Source: Lysinibacillus contaminans (GTDB lineage Bacteria > Bacillota > Bacilli > Bacillales_A > Planococcaceae). Taken from it: DNA of 64,000 nucleotides. The notes under the pieces are model-generated. The model ran no database searches. It was given only the letters and a program-made list of their open reading frames with translations, and had not been told where the DNA came from. The stretch covers positions 1,240,001-1,304,000 of the forward strand of contig NZ_LGRV01000003.1 of assembly GCF_001278945.1 (NCBI RefSeq). The letters run 5' to 3'. Positions 9,400 through 18,602 of the stretch are shown piece by piece. Numbering within the stretch: the stretch's first letter is position 1; each line of letters starts with the position of its first letter. The translations under genes were made by a program, and so were the position numbers.

Positions 9400-9840
9400 T
9401 TACGCTTGTAATTTTTTTTCTTGTATACCCTGCACTAACTTTTCTTGAATTAATAAATATTGAGCTATCTCTTCTTCATTTAATACTTCAAAAAGTTGCA
9501 TAAAGACATCTTGACCAATGCTCTGCGCCTTTGCTAAAGCATTTTCACCCTCTGAAGTAATTTCCATATGAATTGTACGGCGATCATTATCATCATACAA
9601 TCGTTTTGCAAGTCCAAGGTCTACTAATTTCGACGCAATACTTGTCATTGCACCTTTAGTATAACCAATTGTTTCAGCTAACTCAGCCTGCTTTTGCGGG
9701 CCCTTAATACGTAATTCGCTTAGTACTAAAATAGGTGAAATACCTAGAGGATAAGGAAATGCTTTTGTAAAACGAACAATGTTTTCATTATTCATCTGAT
9801 CAATCATATGGATGAGCTTAAAAATATTTGTTTTTGTCAA
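9400..9840 (-). CDS. MarR-family transcriptional regulator
   Basis: This 146-residue winged-helix repressor has the recognition helix in 'GYTKGAMTSIASKLVDLGL' (about 59-77) and the wing 'AKRLYDDNDRRTIHMEIT', with dimerisation helices at both ends. MarR proteins usually repress nearby efflux or oxidoreductase genes and release DNA when bound by small aromatic compounds. It starts at a TTG with GGGGAGGATATT upstream. The gene that follows upstream (9890-10160) is a decayed dehydrogenase fragment, so the original local target may be lost. Confidence 0.9.
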   Translation of the reverse strand: MTKTNIFKLIHMIDQMNNENIVRFTKAFPYPLGISPILVLSELRIKGPQKQAELAETIGYTKGAMTSIASKLVDLGLAKRLYDDNDRRTIHMEITSEGENALAKAQSIGQDVFMQLFEVLNEEEIAQYLLIQEKLVQGIQEKKLQA

Positions 9841-9889
9841 AATATCCTCCCCGAATATACTAGACTATTAACGAAGTATGATAGAACCC

Positions 9890-10160
9890 ACATGAAATAA
9901 ATGGCCAAATAGATTTTATCCTTCACAGCTTCGTAATACCCCATTTGTGTTTTTGCCCAAGCCTTTACTTTAGGTGTGCTTGCAATTGGGCTCATTAAAT
10001 TTACAATAATACAAAATCAGCATCATTTATAAGAAGCTACATGTGAAATACCACTGATTGCTTGGTATACATCGCATAAGCACCCTCTTTTACATAATCG
10101 TTATTAACGAATACATCTAGTTTACCCTAGTTTTCAACTACTGTATTCAACATTTCATCA
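9890..10160 (-). pseudogene. fragment resembling a short-chain dehydrogenase
   Basis: A minus-strand frame at 10096-10155 reads 'NTVVEN-stop-GKLDVFVNN', matching the SDR block that normally reads E-K-F-G-K-L-D-V-L-V-N-N-A-G. A TAG replaces the aromatic residue. Downstream 'GAYAMYTKQSVV' recalls the catalytic YxxTK region, but several stops and deletions break it. The rest of 9841-10307 holds nothing else I can assign. Identity rests on one strong motif. Confidence 0.4.
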
Positions 10161-10307
10161 TATTAGAAAAATTAGGTAAATTAGTTTGTAAAACCTTTAA
10201 TTTCAGAAAGAATTTTAACAATTTTCAAGTTTTCTCGACGCCTATTTCACTAGCAATCCTAACTTAATAGTAAATTTACGGATTAAATTATAATTACTAT
10301 ATATTTT

Positions 10308-11741
10308 TTACATATCCTTTGCAATTTGCGTAACAATTTGATCTATAGTCGACATTGCAGACGATTGATTTGCCTGTGTTAAGATACTAAAAATGTACCA
10401 TTTCCCGCTTTTCCCCTGCACATAGCCAGCTAATGCATATGTACCGGTAATATAACCAGTCTTAGCTGAAACGCTATACCCCTTTAGGCGATTTTCTAAC
10501 GTTGCACCGATAAGTTTGCCCTTTCTCCCTGCATGTGGCAAAGCATCCAAATATGAGTAGTACCATGATTTACTACGTACCTTATGTAACAACAAACTTT
10601 CTTGCATACTGCTAACACGATTTTGGTGATTTAATCCCGAGCCATCTTCAAAATACCACTGCTCCATATTAAGGCCATTATCAAAACCGTACTTGCGAAT
10701 CGCCTGAATACCAGCTGACCAGCTACCTTCTCCAAGCTGTTCTCGTCCAATTTGTTTCGTAAGCATTTCACCCATACCATTTATGCTGAGCTTTAAAAAA
10801 CGAAAATTAATGTCCTTTAATGGCTTTGAGTACAAAACACCAATTCTTTGTGCATGTGTAGGTACTTGCCCAGTCTTAAGTGGCATAACTTGTACACCTT
10901 TTGCCTTCAACTTTTCTCGAAATACATCGAGTGCATATAATGTTGGATCATACACTGTCACATTCGTATTGCGCTGCGTCCCAGCAGGTAAATTTCCTTT
11001 AACAATTATACGGTCTGTGCCATATTCACGTGTTATGTTTACCGTGCTTTTAGCACCCTTTTTGACAACATTTGTTTGGTTGACGATTGGAACTATACTC
11101 GTATATGGCTCAAGCTGAACGTTTGCTGAAGCACCTACCTTCGAACCAGACACCTTTACCTGTACCGTAGAAATATCGTAATCATCATTAGGTGATATGG
11201 TCAATGCAGAAATACGAGAGGCATAAGCTAATGCCTCGTCTTCAACTACAATTCCCTTGGATAACCGATCCGAATCAAACCACGTATCATCAGCTATTAA
11301 TGCTCCTGTAATTTTAGTAACGCCCATTTTCTGCAAACCATTAGCGAAAGATTCTAAATGAACAGGTAGCAGCGTTGGATCTCCTCCCCCCTGTAAATAA
11401 AGATTGCCCTGTAATACACCGTTCTCAACTGGCCCATCTATATAGGCCCCCGTAACAAAACGGTAATCCGATCCAAGTAAATCTAAAGCTGCTGCACTTA
11501 CTAACAGTTTGTGTGTGGAGGCCGGACGAATCATTTTCTCTCCATTTTTACTATATAGGACCTCCCCACTCTCCATATTCCGTACGGTAATACTATGTTC
11601 GTTCTTCGCCCATTTTTTTGAAACAATACTATCGATGTTAGTTGTCATTGTTTGTGTGCTTGCCGACGCCTCTTCTATTAGGAATAAATGGAAACAGCTA
11701 AGCATTACTATAACCGCGAAAATGAGTGTTTTCTTTATCAT
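10308..11741 (-). CDS. D-alanyl-D-alanine carboxypeptidase/endopeptidase (peptidase S13, PBP4-like)
   Basis: This low-molecular-mass penicillin-binding protein trims or cleaves peptidoglycan peptides outside the cell. The 477-residue protein has a signal peptide (about 1-28, ending 'EASAS'). All three catalytic motifs are present: SxxK at S75-K78 ('RPASTHK'), SxN at S319-N321 ('LSINGMGEM') and KTG at 427-429 ('SAKTGYITGT'). The wide gap between SxxK and SxN is the family-specific insertion. The ATG follows GGAGGATCT. It is monocistronic. It could be DacC- or PbpG-type; the exact activity is inferred. Confidence 0.93.
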   Translation of the reverse strand: MIKKTLIFAVIVMLSCFHLFLIEEASASTQTMTTNIDSIVSKKWAKNEHSITVRNMESGEVLYSKNGEKMIRPASTHKLLVSAAALDLLGSDYRFVTGAYIDGPVENGVLQGNLYLQGGGDPTLLPVHLESFANGLQKMGVTKITGALIADDTWFDSDRLSKGIVVEDEALAYASRISALTISPNDDYDISTVQVKVSGSKVGASANVQLEPYTSIVPIVNQTNVVKKGAKSTVNITREYGTDRIIVKGNLPAGTQRNTNVTVYDPTLYALDVFREKLKAKGVQVMPLKTGQVPTHAQRIGVLYSKPLKDINFRFLKLSINGMGEMLTKQIGREQLGEGSWSAGIQAIRKYGFDNGLNMEQWYFEDGSGLNHQNRVSSMQESLLLHKVRSKSWYYSYLDALPHAGRKGKLIGATLENRLKGYSVSAKTGYITGTYALAGYVQGKSGKWYIFSILTQANQSSAMSTIDQIVTQIAKDM

Positions 11742-11936
11742 AGATCCTCCAAAGTTGTCTTATATTTAGTATATTGCTGATGATTTTACCTCTACTTTAC
11801 CTAATACCCTATTATTTTACAATATTTGTCGGAATAAATATAGTTACTATTCAGTAAAATTTTGGATGTAATTATTTTACTTCGACAAGAATAGACTATA
11901 GTAGCTACACATCCTACAGAAAAGGAGTTGGTTTCA

Positions 11937-12314
11937 ATGGGTGCTAAATGGGTGAAAATTTCAGTTATTTATTTCGCGATTGGTCTGGCTTTTGGACTTT
12001 TTATGCATTATACAATTGAGCTTCAATGGAAAGCGACCCATGCTCACATTAATGTGGTAGGTTGGCTGTCAACTGGTCTCATAGGTGTTATTTACTCTAT
12101 TTATAAAGAAGCTGCTGAAACAGCCCTCGCCAAAGCACAATTTTGGCTATACAACATCGGTTTACCGTTCCTCTTTGCCGGTATGATGATGATCTATTTA
12201 GATGTGCCTCGTTGGTTACTTGAATTTTGTGTATCTGGTGGCGGTATTGCTGTTGCCGTTTCGGTTGTGTTATTTGTGATCAATGTCTTTAAGCATGTAA
12301 AAAGTCCATCTTAA
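11937..12314 (+). CDS. small heme-copper-oxidase-like membrane protein
   Basis: This 125-residue protein has four predicted membrane helices and the motif 'THAHINVVGW' at the start of helix 2, which resembles the N-terminal part of cytochrome c or nitric-oxide reductase subunit I. Short proteins like this are often annotated 'cytochrome c oxidase' but lack the remaining helices and the copper-binding histidines. They may bind heme; this is not shown. I chose the ATG at 11937 because AAAGGAG ends 9 nt before it; the upstream TTG (11928) touches the ribosome binding site. Confidence 0.65.
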   Translation: MGAKWVKISVIYFAIGLAFGLFMHYTIELQWKATHAHINVVGWLSTGLIGVIYSIYKEAAETALAKAQFWLYNIGLPFLFAGMMMIYLDVPRWLLEFCVSGGGIAVAVSVVLFVINVFKHVKSPS

Positions 12315-12317
12315 AAT

Positions 12318-12356
12318 AGAAAGACCCACTTTCAGATAAAAGTGGGTCTTTCTTTT
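12318..12356. terminator. bidirectional terminator
   Basis: AAAGACCCACTT pairs with AAGTGGGTCTTT and is followed by T-rich sequence on the plus strand. It separates the convergent gene at 11937 and bmrD. Confidence 0.85.
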
Positions 12357-14091
12357 ATTCTTTTAAGGATTTTGCTTGCATTTGATACATTTTTTCGTAA
12401 ACGCCACCCTGTGCCAGTAGCTCGTCGTGTGTCCCTCGTTCGACAATTACACCACGGTCTAGCACTAGAATACGATTGGCGTTTTTTATGGTTGAAAGAC
12501 GATGCGCAATAATAAACGTTGTTCGTCCTTTTTTCAGGACATCCATCGCATGCTGAATAATTTCCTCTGTCTCCGTATCTATATTAGATGTTGCTTCATC
12601 CAATATTAAAATAGCAGGATCAAAAGCAAGAGCACGTGCAAAAGAAATAAGTTGGCGTTGTCCAGAAGACAAAGTGCTTCCTTTTTCAATCACTGGTTCG
12701 TCATAACCATTTGGTAAATTGCTGAGTACATGTTCCGCACCAACCGCCTTTAATGAAGCTTCAACTTTTTCACGCGTAATATTCGGATTATTTAAGCTCA
12801 CATTTGATGCTATCGTACCTGTGAATAAATACGGGTCCTGTAATACAATTCCCATATGCTCGCGCATCGATTGTCGTGATACAATCGTTACGTCGATACC
12901 ATCAATCGATATCTTCCCTTTTGATGGATCGTAGAAACGGAATAGTAAATTCATTATTGAGCTTTTCCCTGAGCCCGTGTGCCCAACTAAGGCAATTGTT
13001 TCACCTTGGTGCGCCTCAAACGATACGTTTTTTAATACATACTCTTCTTTTTTATAGGCAAAGGAAACATTCTCAAAAACCACATTCCCTTGATATCTCG
13101 GTAAACTTTCCTGCGAAACTGGTTCTCCGTTCATATCTAATATCTCAAATACTCGCTTCCCTGCAATGAGCGAGCGTTCTAGCTGCGAAAATTGATTGAC
13201 GATATTCGTAATTGGATTAAACAGTTTAATTAAATAATCAACAAAGGCATATAACGTACCTGCAGAAATGACTTCTGTCATTGTCATTGATTGCATTCCA
13301 AAGTAAAAAATAAAAACAGTAAACATAATAAGTCGTAATGTATTTACTAAGTTAAAGGAAGTGGCAGAATCAAGGAATAATAGCTTACGCTGATATTCGT
13401 AGTGCTCATTATTCATGTCATCGAATTCCTTACTCATTTGCTGTTCACGACGGAATGCTTGAATAATCGTCATTCCTTGAATGGATTCATTGATTATTCC
13501 ATTTATATCAGCGATTTTCGTACGAATAACATTATTGTATTTTGAGGCAATTTTCCGATACAAAATCATCCATAAATAGATAACAGGCATCATCGTTAAT
13601 GAGAGTAGCGCCATTCTCCAGTTCAAAATAAAGAGTGCCACATAAACTCCGAAAATCGAAATAAAACTCGTCATAAAGTTTGATAACACCTGCACATATA
13701 AATTACGTACCGCTTCTGTATCATTTGTAACACGCGCAACAATTTTCCCTGCTGGTAAATTATCGAAATAGTGAATCGGCAATGTTTGCAGATGTTCAAA
13801 TACATCTTTTCGCAATTTTTGCACGACACGATTGGCACCTACCTGCAAATAAATATACATATAATAACGTAAAATCGCGGTTGCCACAGCTAATGCTAAA
13901 TAAATAATGAGTAGCCAGGCAATTGGTTTTATCTCGATTTGCCCAATTGTCATGTAATTATCAATAATATGTTTGGCAATAAAAGGTCCCACTAGCTCTG
14001 TAAAGACAGCAATCGTTAAGAAAAATAGCCCAAGTAAAATTGGTTGCTTAAAATACATCGCATAGTGAAACAATCGCTTACTTGTACTCAT
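12355..14091 (-). CDS. bmrD: BmrD-like multidrug ABC exporter subunit
   Basis: This is an ABC half-transporter: six membrane helices (1-310) then an ATPase domain with Walker A 'GHTGSGKSS', signature 'LSSGQRQL' and Walker B 'ILILDEATSNID' with the catalytic Glu intact. It forms a heterodimer with the preceding gene product and exports drugs. The gene overlaps bmrC by 4 nt, a sign of coupled translation, and GGAGGTGCCTC precedes its ATG. It is shorter than the B. subtilis BmrD (about 670), which has an insertion in its membrane part. It is the B subunit with the consensus ATP site residues. Confidence 0.9.
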   Translation of the reverse strand: MSTSKRLFHYAMYFKQPILLGLFFLTIAVFTELVGPFIAKHIIDNYMTIGQIEIKPIAWLLIIYLALAVATAILRYYMYIYLQVGANRVVQKLRKDVFEHLQTLPIHYFDNLPAGKIVARVTNDTEAVRNLYVQVLSNFMTSFISIFGVYVALFILNWRMALLSLTMMPVIYLWMILYRKIASKYNNVIRTKIADINGIINESIQGMTIIQAFRREQQMSKEFDDMNNEHYEYQRKLLFLDSATSFNLVNTLRLIMFTVFIFYFGMQSMTMTEVISAGTLYAFVDYLIKLFNPITNIVNQFSQLERSLIAGKRVFEILDMNGEPVSQESLPRYQGNVVFENVSFAYKKEEYVLKNVSFEAHQGETIALVGHTGSGKSSIMNLLFRFYDPSKGKISIDGIDVTIVSRQSMREHMGIVLQDPYLFTGTIASNVSLNNPNITREKVEASLKAVGAEHVLSNLPNGYDEPVIEKGSTLSSGQRQLISFARALAFDPAILILDEATSNIDTETEEIIQHAMDVLKKGRTTFIIAHRLSTIKNANRILVLDRGVIVERGTHDELLAQGGVYEKMYQMQAKSLKE

Positions 14092-15830
14092 GAGGCACCT
14101 CCTTCTAACTGTTGACGGTCGAATTGCTCTTTATACCATCCATTTAGTGAAAGGAGCTGTTCATGCGTGCCTTGCTCCACTACTTGCCCATCATCCAACA
14201 CAATGATCAGGTCAGCATGCTGAACACCAGATAAACGGTGTGTCGTAATAATCGTCGTTTTACCTTCACGTTCCTGTTGAATATTTTCAATAATCTTCGC
14301 TTCTGTTTTCGCGTCTACTGCAGAAAGAGAGTCATCAAGTATTAAAATTTCAGGATCTTTAATGAGCGCGCGCGCAATCGAAACACGTTGCTTTTGTCCA
14401 CCAGATAGAGAAACACCTTTTTCTCCAACAAGCGTTTCAAGGCCCATTGGTAGATTTTCTAAATCCCTCTCGAAATAGGCAGCTCGCACAGATTGTCGCA
14501 CTTCCTCGTCTGTCGCATGCTCTTTCCCAAAGAGTATATTTTCACGTATTGTACGTGAGAATAACACGTGATCTTGAGGAACATAGCCAATCCAATCCAA
14601 TAGCTGTTCCTTCGTTTGTGTGGTAATATCAATGCCGTCAATCGATAGCTGTCCTTGTTCTAAAGGATATTCACGTAATAGCTGACGTAAAAATGTCGTC
14701 TTCCCTGCACCCGTTTTTCCTACAATGCCAAGAGTTTCACCTTTTTTCAAGGATAAAGAAATGCGCTGCAAGTTTTTAACATTACTCATCGGGTATTGGA
14801 ATGTTAAATCCGCGAAACCAATGGCATTTGGCGTTGCTAGGACTTTTGGATTTGTAGTATTTTGTACATCTGCTTCGTATTCAAGCGTTTCTTGTACACG
14901 ATCCAACGAAGCATTACCTTGCTGCATAACATTTATTAGCTCACCGATTGCAAAGATTGGCCAAACTGCTAGCCCAAGATACACATTAAACGTCACCAAC
15001 TGTCCAACTGTCATCGCTTCAGTCGCCACTAAGTGAGCACCATAGCCAAGTGCCACCACATAACTAATGCCCGTTCCGACCTTTGTAATCGGTCCAAAAA
15101 GTGCATTAATTTTTGCCGTATGCATATTTTTCTCATAAACTGTTTCACTCATCGCTGCAAAATCAGCTTCGTCTTTCTTCTCCTGCACGTATGCACGTAC
15201 CACGCGAACCCCGGCAACAGATTCTAAGACGCTATCATTTAATTCTCCAAACGCTTCCTGCTCTTTCATATATCGCTCATGCACGATCTTCCCTAAATAT
15301 TGAATAAGCATCGCCATAATCGGGACTGGCAACATAGCAAAAAACGTCAACTTCCATGAAATCATATAGCCCATTGCAAAAATGATACAGCCCATATATA
15401 TCGTCGAATCAATTAAGGTCATAATGCCAAAGCCTGCTGTCAAGGACACTGCATTTAAATCATTCGTCGCACGTGCCATTAAATCGCCCGTTCGATTTTT
15501 TTCATAAAATGTCGGTGTCATGCGTAAAAATTGCTTCATTAAACGTTGACGCATTATCTTTTCAAGATTGATGGCTCCTTCAAACAAACGGAACTGCCAC
15601 ACGAAATTAAGTGCATATCCACCGACAATAATCCCAATGAAGATCAGTATATATTTTGTTAAAATCGTTGTTGTCATTTCTCCTACTGTTAGTATATCTA
15701 TGATGGATCCCAGTAAATAGGGCGGAATAACATCTAATACACTGGCAATTATGAGGAGCACTATCGCAACCGTATATTGCTTCCAATAAAGTTTGAAAAA
15801 CCAGCTTAATTTGCTTAAAACATCGAACAT
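14088..15830 (-). CDS. bmrC: BmrC-like multidrug ABC exporter subunit
   Basis: The 580-residue half-transporter closely resembles B. subtilis BmrC (YheI) in its N-terminus 'LSKLSWFFKLYWKQYT' and in 'FYEKNRTGDLMARATNDL'. Its ATPase domain has Walker A 'GKTGAGKTT' and signature 'LSGGQKQRVS'. Walker B is 'ILILDDSLSAVD', with Asp where the catalytic Glu should be, so this subunit contributes the degenerate ATP site typical of heterodimeric exporters. Together with BmrD it pumps drugs out. Expression is probably controlled by the attenuator leader at 15970-16134. Confidence 0.92.
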   Translation of the reverse strand: MFDVLSKLSWFFKLYWKQYTVAIVLLIIASVLDVIPPYLLGSIIDILTVGEMTTTILTKYILIFIGIIVGGYALNFVWQFRLFEGAINLEKIMRQRLMKQFLRMTPTFYEKNRTGDLMARATNDLNAVSLTAGFGIMTLIDSTIYMGCIIFAMGYMISWKLTFFAMLPVPIMAMLIQYLGKIVHERYMKEQEAFGELNDSVLESVAGVRVVRAYVQEKKDEADFAAMSETVYEKNMHTAKINALFGPITKVGTGISYVVALGYGAHLVATEAMTVGQLVTFNVYLGLAVWPIFAIGELINVMQQGNASLDRVQETLEYEADVQNTTNPKVLATPNAIGFADLTFQYPMSNVKNLQRISLSLKKGETLGIVGKTGAGKTTFLRQLLREYPLEQGQLSIDGIDITTQTKEQLLDWIGYVPQDHVLFSRTIRENILFGKEHATDEEVRQSVRAAYFERDLENLPMGLETLVGEKGVSLSGGQKQRVSIARALIKDPEILILDDSLSAVDAKTEAKIIENIQQEREGKTTIITTHRLSGVQHADLIIVLDDGQVVEQGTHEQLLSLNGWYKEQFDRQQLEGGAS

Positions 15831-15869
15831 ACTTTAAAACCTTCTTTCACCTTTTGCTCTTGTGTGAAG

Positions 15870-16079
15870 CTACCCACTATCTAGCAACTCCCTGTTGAAA
15901 ATCATCTTTTTCATTGTATTCCACATAATACATACACTCCTTTTCCTCTTTTTCACCACAACAATTGAAATAAAAAAAGAGACACATACCCCTAAAAAAG
16001 AGCATGTGTCTCTTATAAAAAAAGGTAATGGATAGCCCATACCTTTCATTGCAAAATAAAATTCTACAACATTAGACAT
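15870..16079 (-). CDS. possible BmrB-type second leader ORF reading through the attenuator
   Basis: This frame opens at an ATG that overlaps the stop of the 20-residue leader ORF (shared ATGTCTAATG), and ends 40 nt before bmrC. It has no ribosome binding site of its own, so it could only be translated by coupling. It spans both terminator hairpins. It begins 'MSNVVEFYFAMKGMGYPLPF' and its middle is hydrophobic ('GVCVSFFISIVVV'). B. subtilis BmrB is a leader peptide at the same place that controls bmrCD by attenuation. Equivalence is inferred from position only. Confidence 0.35.
   Translation of the reverse strand: MSNVVEFYFAMKGMGYPLPFFIRDTCSFLGVCVSFFISIVVVKKRKRSVCIMWNTMKKMIFNRELLDSG
15972..16014 (-). 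terminator. attenuator 2 in the bmrCD leader
   Basis: On the minus strand AAGAGACACATGC pairs with GTATGTGTCTCTT and is followed by seven T. It is a strong intrinsic terminator located 140 nt before bmrC. Confidence 0.85.
16017..16046 (-). terminator. attenuator 1 in the bmrCD leader
   Basis: On the minus strand AAAGGTA pairs with TACCTTT, with GG/CC inside, and is followed by seven T. It comes directly before attenuator 2, giving two terminators in series. Confidence 0.7.
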
Positions 16080-16134
16080 GGACAATGTATGCAGTTGTGT
16101 TTTTGAAATGTGCTGTTAAAGTAATCATTGTCAT
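16072..16134 (-). CDS. 20-residue leader peptide of the bmrCD operon
   Basis: ATG-ACA-ATG starts directly after AAAGGAGGACATG-type Shine-Dalgarno sequence (AAAGGAGG), one of the best in the window. The product is 'MTMITLTAHFKNTTAYIVHV'. The stop lies 26 nt before the first attenuator hairpin. That layout fits ribosome-mediated attenuation: a ribosome stalled by a translation inhibitor would alter folding of the following hairpins and let transcription into bmrC. Confidence 0.6.
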   Translation of the reverse strand: MTMITLTAHFKNTTAYIVHV

Positions 16135-16171
16135 GTCCTCCTTTGTATAATTTGTTATAGTGTTCTTGAAG

Positions 16172-16199
16172 ATTATCACACTGTAGAAATAATTGTCAA
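16172..16199 (-). promoter_or_regulatory. sigma-A promoter of the bmrCD leader
   Basis: On the minus strand TTGACA (16194-16199) and GATAAT (16172-16177) are separated by 16 nt. The -35 is perfect and the -10 matches at five of six bases. It lies about 40 nt upstream of the leader peptide start. Confidence 0.7.
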
Positions 16200-16274
16200 T
16201 AATCTAATTGTTATTTATTACGTTTTCCAGGAAGTAATTAACGCTTTAAATCGGTAAATTACTAAATTCCGATA

Positions 16275-17783
16275 TTATTTCGTTACTTCAAACGCTAAAC
16301 GAATAGCTGGCATTGCAGAGCCAGGATGATCCGTTGAATACGTTAATTGTGGGATAAGTGTCATATCCGTAGCTAATTCTTTTTGTTTATAAATACCAGG
16401 GTATAAATCGATTAAATGATGACCAACATCGCCAGTTGCAATCACATCAAATGTTAAATTACCCTGACTGTTAAAGGCACATAAATAGCCTGTATATGCA
16501 TTGTCATACGTTAAATAGTAGGCATTGTCGAACTCAGTCCAACCTCCACCTTTAATCGTAATTGAAATTTTCGTGCCTACTGGACCCGATTTTGGTGAGA
16601 AATCAACTATCGATGGCAAAATACGTAAGTAAGTTTGTCCATATACTTCTCCATTCGCTACTAAATCAAGACGGTGCGGAATACCTCCTAAGTCATCTGG
16701 AACTTTGAAGTCGTAGTCTAAGTTACCTGTTGCATCTGTTTTAATTTTGTCTAAACTCGTTACTTCTTCAGCAAATCCATTACCACTAACGCGACTACCC
16801 TTCATTGTGTTCCATACAAGCTCGACTTCAGTATCCTTTGGTAAGCCTGTAGACGTTAGTTTAACAGGATCACCTACAATACCTTCGTCTACACTAAGTG
16901 CAACTTTCACGTCTTTCTTTTGTTTAAGCTCTGGCATCTCTACACCACCAGATGCAGCAACAGGCGCTTCTTCTACGTGGTTTGCAATTGTTGGTGCAAC
17001 ACCATCAGTAATTTTAAACATAAAGTCAGGTGCTGGCTTATCTGGATAAGGTGATTGCAGATAATTTATGTATTGCATCCCTAAATAGCCTGTTCGTAAC
17101 CGTATTGCATGATCCCCGACAGATCCTGCTGCACGAATTTTCGCTTCTGCAGTACCATTTGTAGAAATACCTGTTACCAGACCAGTATATTTATTGTCAT
17201 ACGTTAATTGCCAGTTACGCATATACGTACTCCAGCCTAGACCCTCCATTTTAATGGTGATTTCCGTACCGACTGGACCCGATTGAGGTTCCATCACAAA
17301 TGATGGGTCCACAGTATAACCAACCTGTCCAATTTTTTTACCGCCTTGTTTTACCCATACCGTAAAATCACCACCAAAGCCTTCAGGAACATTAAATTTA
17401 CCAGCCCATTTACCATCTGCATCAGCTGTCCCTTCAAATATTGTGATTTCTTTTTCTGTAAATTTCGGACCGATTACGGCATATAAATCTTCCACAATAT
17501 ATTCACCGTCAATAGAGTTCCATACTAATTCAACGGGCTTTTCGGCCTTTAAGTCTGTCACATTAAATTGCACTTCATCACGTACAAAGCCACGCGGAGC
17601 TGATAATGTAATGTTGTTTAACAGCTTTTCTTCAACAACTTCCTCTTTTTTTGCTGAAGTTTCAGACACTTCACTATTTTTTTCCCCAGCTGCATTGTCC
17701 TCTTTTTCTGAACAAGCAGCCAAAGCAAGGCTACTTGATAAAGCTAGCATAAGTAGCCATGATTTTTTCATTGGCACTTTCAT
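16275..17783 (-). CDS. lipoprotein with two repeated beta-domains, partner of the CuA lipoprotein
   Basis: The 502-residue product has a signal peptide with lipobox 'LAAC' (about 21-24), so it is anchored outside the membrane. It contains an internal duplication: each half has a segment of the type 'PVELVW(N)...', then 'SGPVGTEITIKMEGLGW' or 'SGPVGTKISITIKGGGW', and then 'LTYDN(K/A)YTG'. The repeats look like immunoglobulin-like beta domains. I do not recognise a named family. It lies 15 nt after the CuA cupredoxin gene in the same orientation, so the two are probably co-transcribed and may interact. Confidence 0.7.
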   Translation of the reverse strand: MKVPMKKSWLLMLALSSSLALAACSEKEDNAAGEKNSEVSETSAKKEEVVEEKLLNNITLSAPRGFVRDEVQFNVTDLKAEKPVELVWNSIDGEYIVEDLYAVIGPKFTEKEITIFEGTADADGKWAGKFNVPEGFGGDFTVWVKQGGKKIGQVGYTVDPSFVMEPQSGPVGTEITIKMEGLGWSTYMRNWQLTYDNKYTGLVTGISTNGTAEAKIRAAGSVGDHAIRLRTGYLGMQYINYLQSPYPDKPAPDFMFKITDGVAPTIANHVEEAPVAASGGVEMPELKQKKDVKVALSVDEGIVGDPVKLTSTGLPKDTEVELVWNTMKGSRVSGNGFAEEVTSLDKIKTDATGNLDYDFKVPDDLGGIPHRLDLVANGEVYGQTYLRILPSIVDFSPKSGPVGTKISITIKGGGWTEFDNAYYLTYDNAYTGYLCAFNSQGNLTFDVIATGDVGHHLIDLYPGIYKQKELATDMTLIPQLTYSTDHPGSAMPAIRLAFEVTK

Positions 17784-17798
17784 TTACATATCCCCCTC

Positions 17799-18602
17799 TT
17801 ATTCAACAACCACTAGGTTTGCTGTCATATCGCCATGACCTGCGCCACAGAAAATACTACAAACGATTTTATATTCTCCCGCTTTTTCTGGTGTGAATTT
17901 AACATATCCATCTTTATCCAGTTTTACATCTAAACCTTCAACTAACAGACCATGCATACCTTCTTCTGTTTTCATTGAAAGCGTAACTTCTTCCCCAGCT
18001 TTTACATAAAACTCTTTTTCGCCACCAGGACCGTGGAATTCAAAGTTTTTCCCGATGATCTCTACTTTTTGTTTTGTTTCTACTTTCGATAAATCTACTT
18101 TTTCCTTTTCTGGTTCTGGTGCTATTTCTGCTGAAGTTTCTACCACTTCGTCAGAGACAATTGTTAATAGTGAAGGAGCTACGTTAAACGGCTTAAATTC
18201 ACCTTTTTGATCTTTATATTCAGCTTTTACCGTATACCCAAGTGTTCCTGTTGGTGTCTCTGGCGTAACTGGATATGCCACTACCCAAAAATTATCATCC
18301 CCATGCTTACCGTAAGTCATATCAAGTACTTCCCCTGTAGATAAATGCACCTGTACTTTTGCATCCTTTACTTGCTCATTTGTAATACCGTCTAAGACAT
18401 TATTTCGGAAAACAATTTTGTCCCCAGGTGAGAAGCGACTTGCCAGTACACAACCCCCTTGTTCTGTTACTGTGTCACCAGTAATCACAAGTGCGCCTAC
18501 TTCTTTTTCTGCAGCTTTCTCATTCTCTGCTTCATTATTACAAGCTGTTAATATCATTGTTGCTGCAAATAATGATGCTAAAATAGATTTTCTCTTTTTC
18601 AT
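17799..18602 (-). CDS. lipoprotein with a CuA-type cupredoxin domain
   Basis: The 267-residue protein has a signal peptide with lipobox 'LTAC'. An N-terminal beta domain (about 36-150) is followed by a linker and a C-terminal cupredoxin domain. That domain carries a full CuA ligand set: His in 'EEGMHGLLV' and 'CSIFCGAGHGDM' (two Cys, His, Met), as in cytochrome c oxidase subunit II. There is no transmembrane hairpin as in COX2. It is probably an extracellular electron carrier or copper-handling protein. The following lipoprotein gene is 15 nt away. Confidence 0.8.
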   Translation of the reverse strand: MKKRKSILASLFAATMILTACNNEAENEKAAEKEVGALVITGDTVTEQGGCVLASRFSPGDKIVFRNNVLDGITNEQVKDAKVQVHLSTGEVLDMTYGKHGDDNFWVVAYPVTPETPTGTLGYTVKAEYKDQKGEFKPFNVAPSLLTIVSDEVVETSAEIAPEPEKEKVDLSKVETKQKVEIIGKNFEFHGPGGEKEFYVKAGEEVTLSMKTEEGMHGLLVEGLDVKLDKDGYVKFTPEKAGEYKIVCSIFCGAGHGDMTANLVVVE

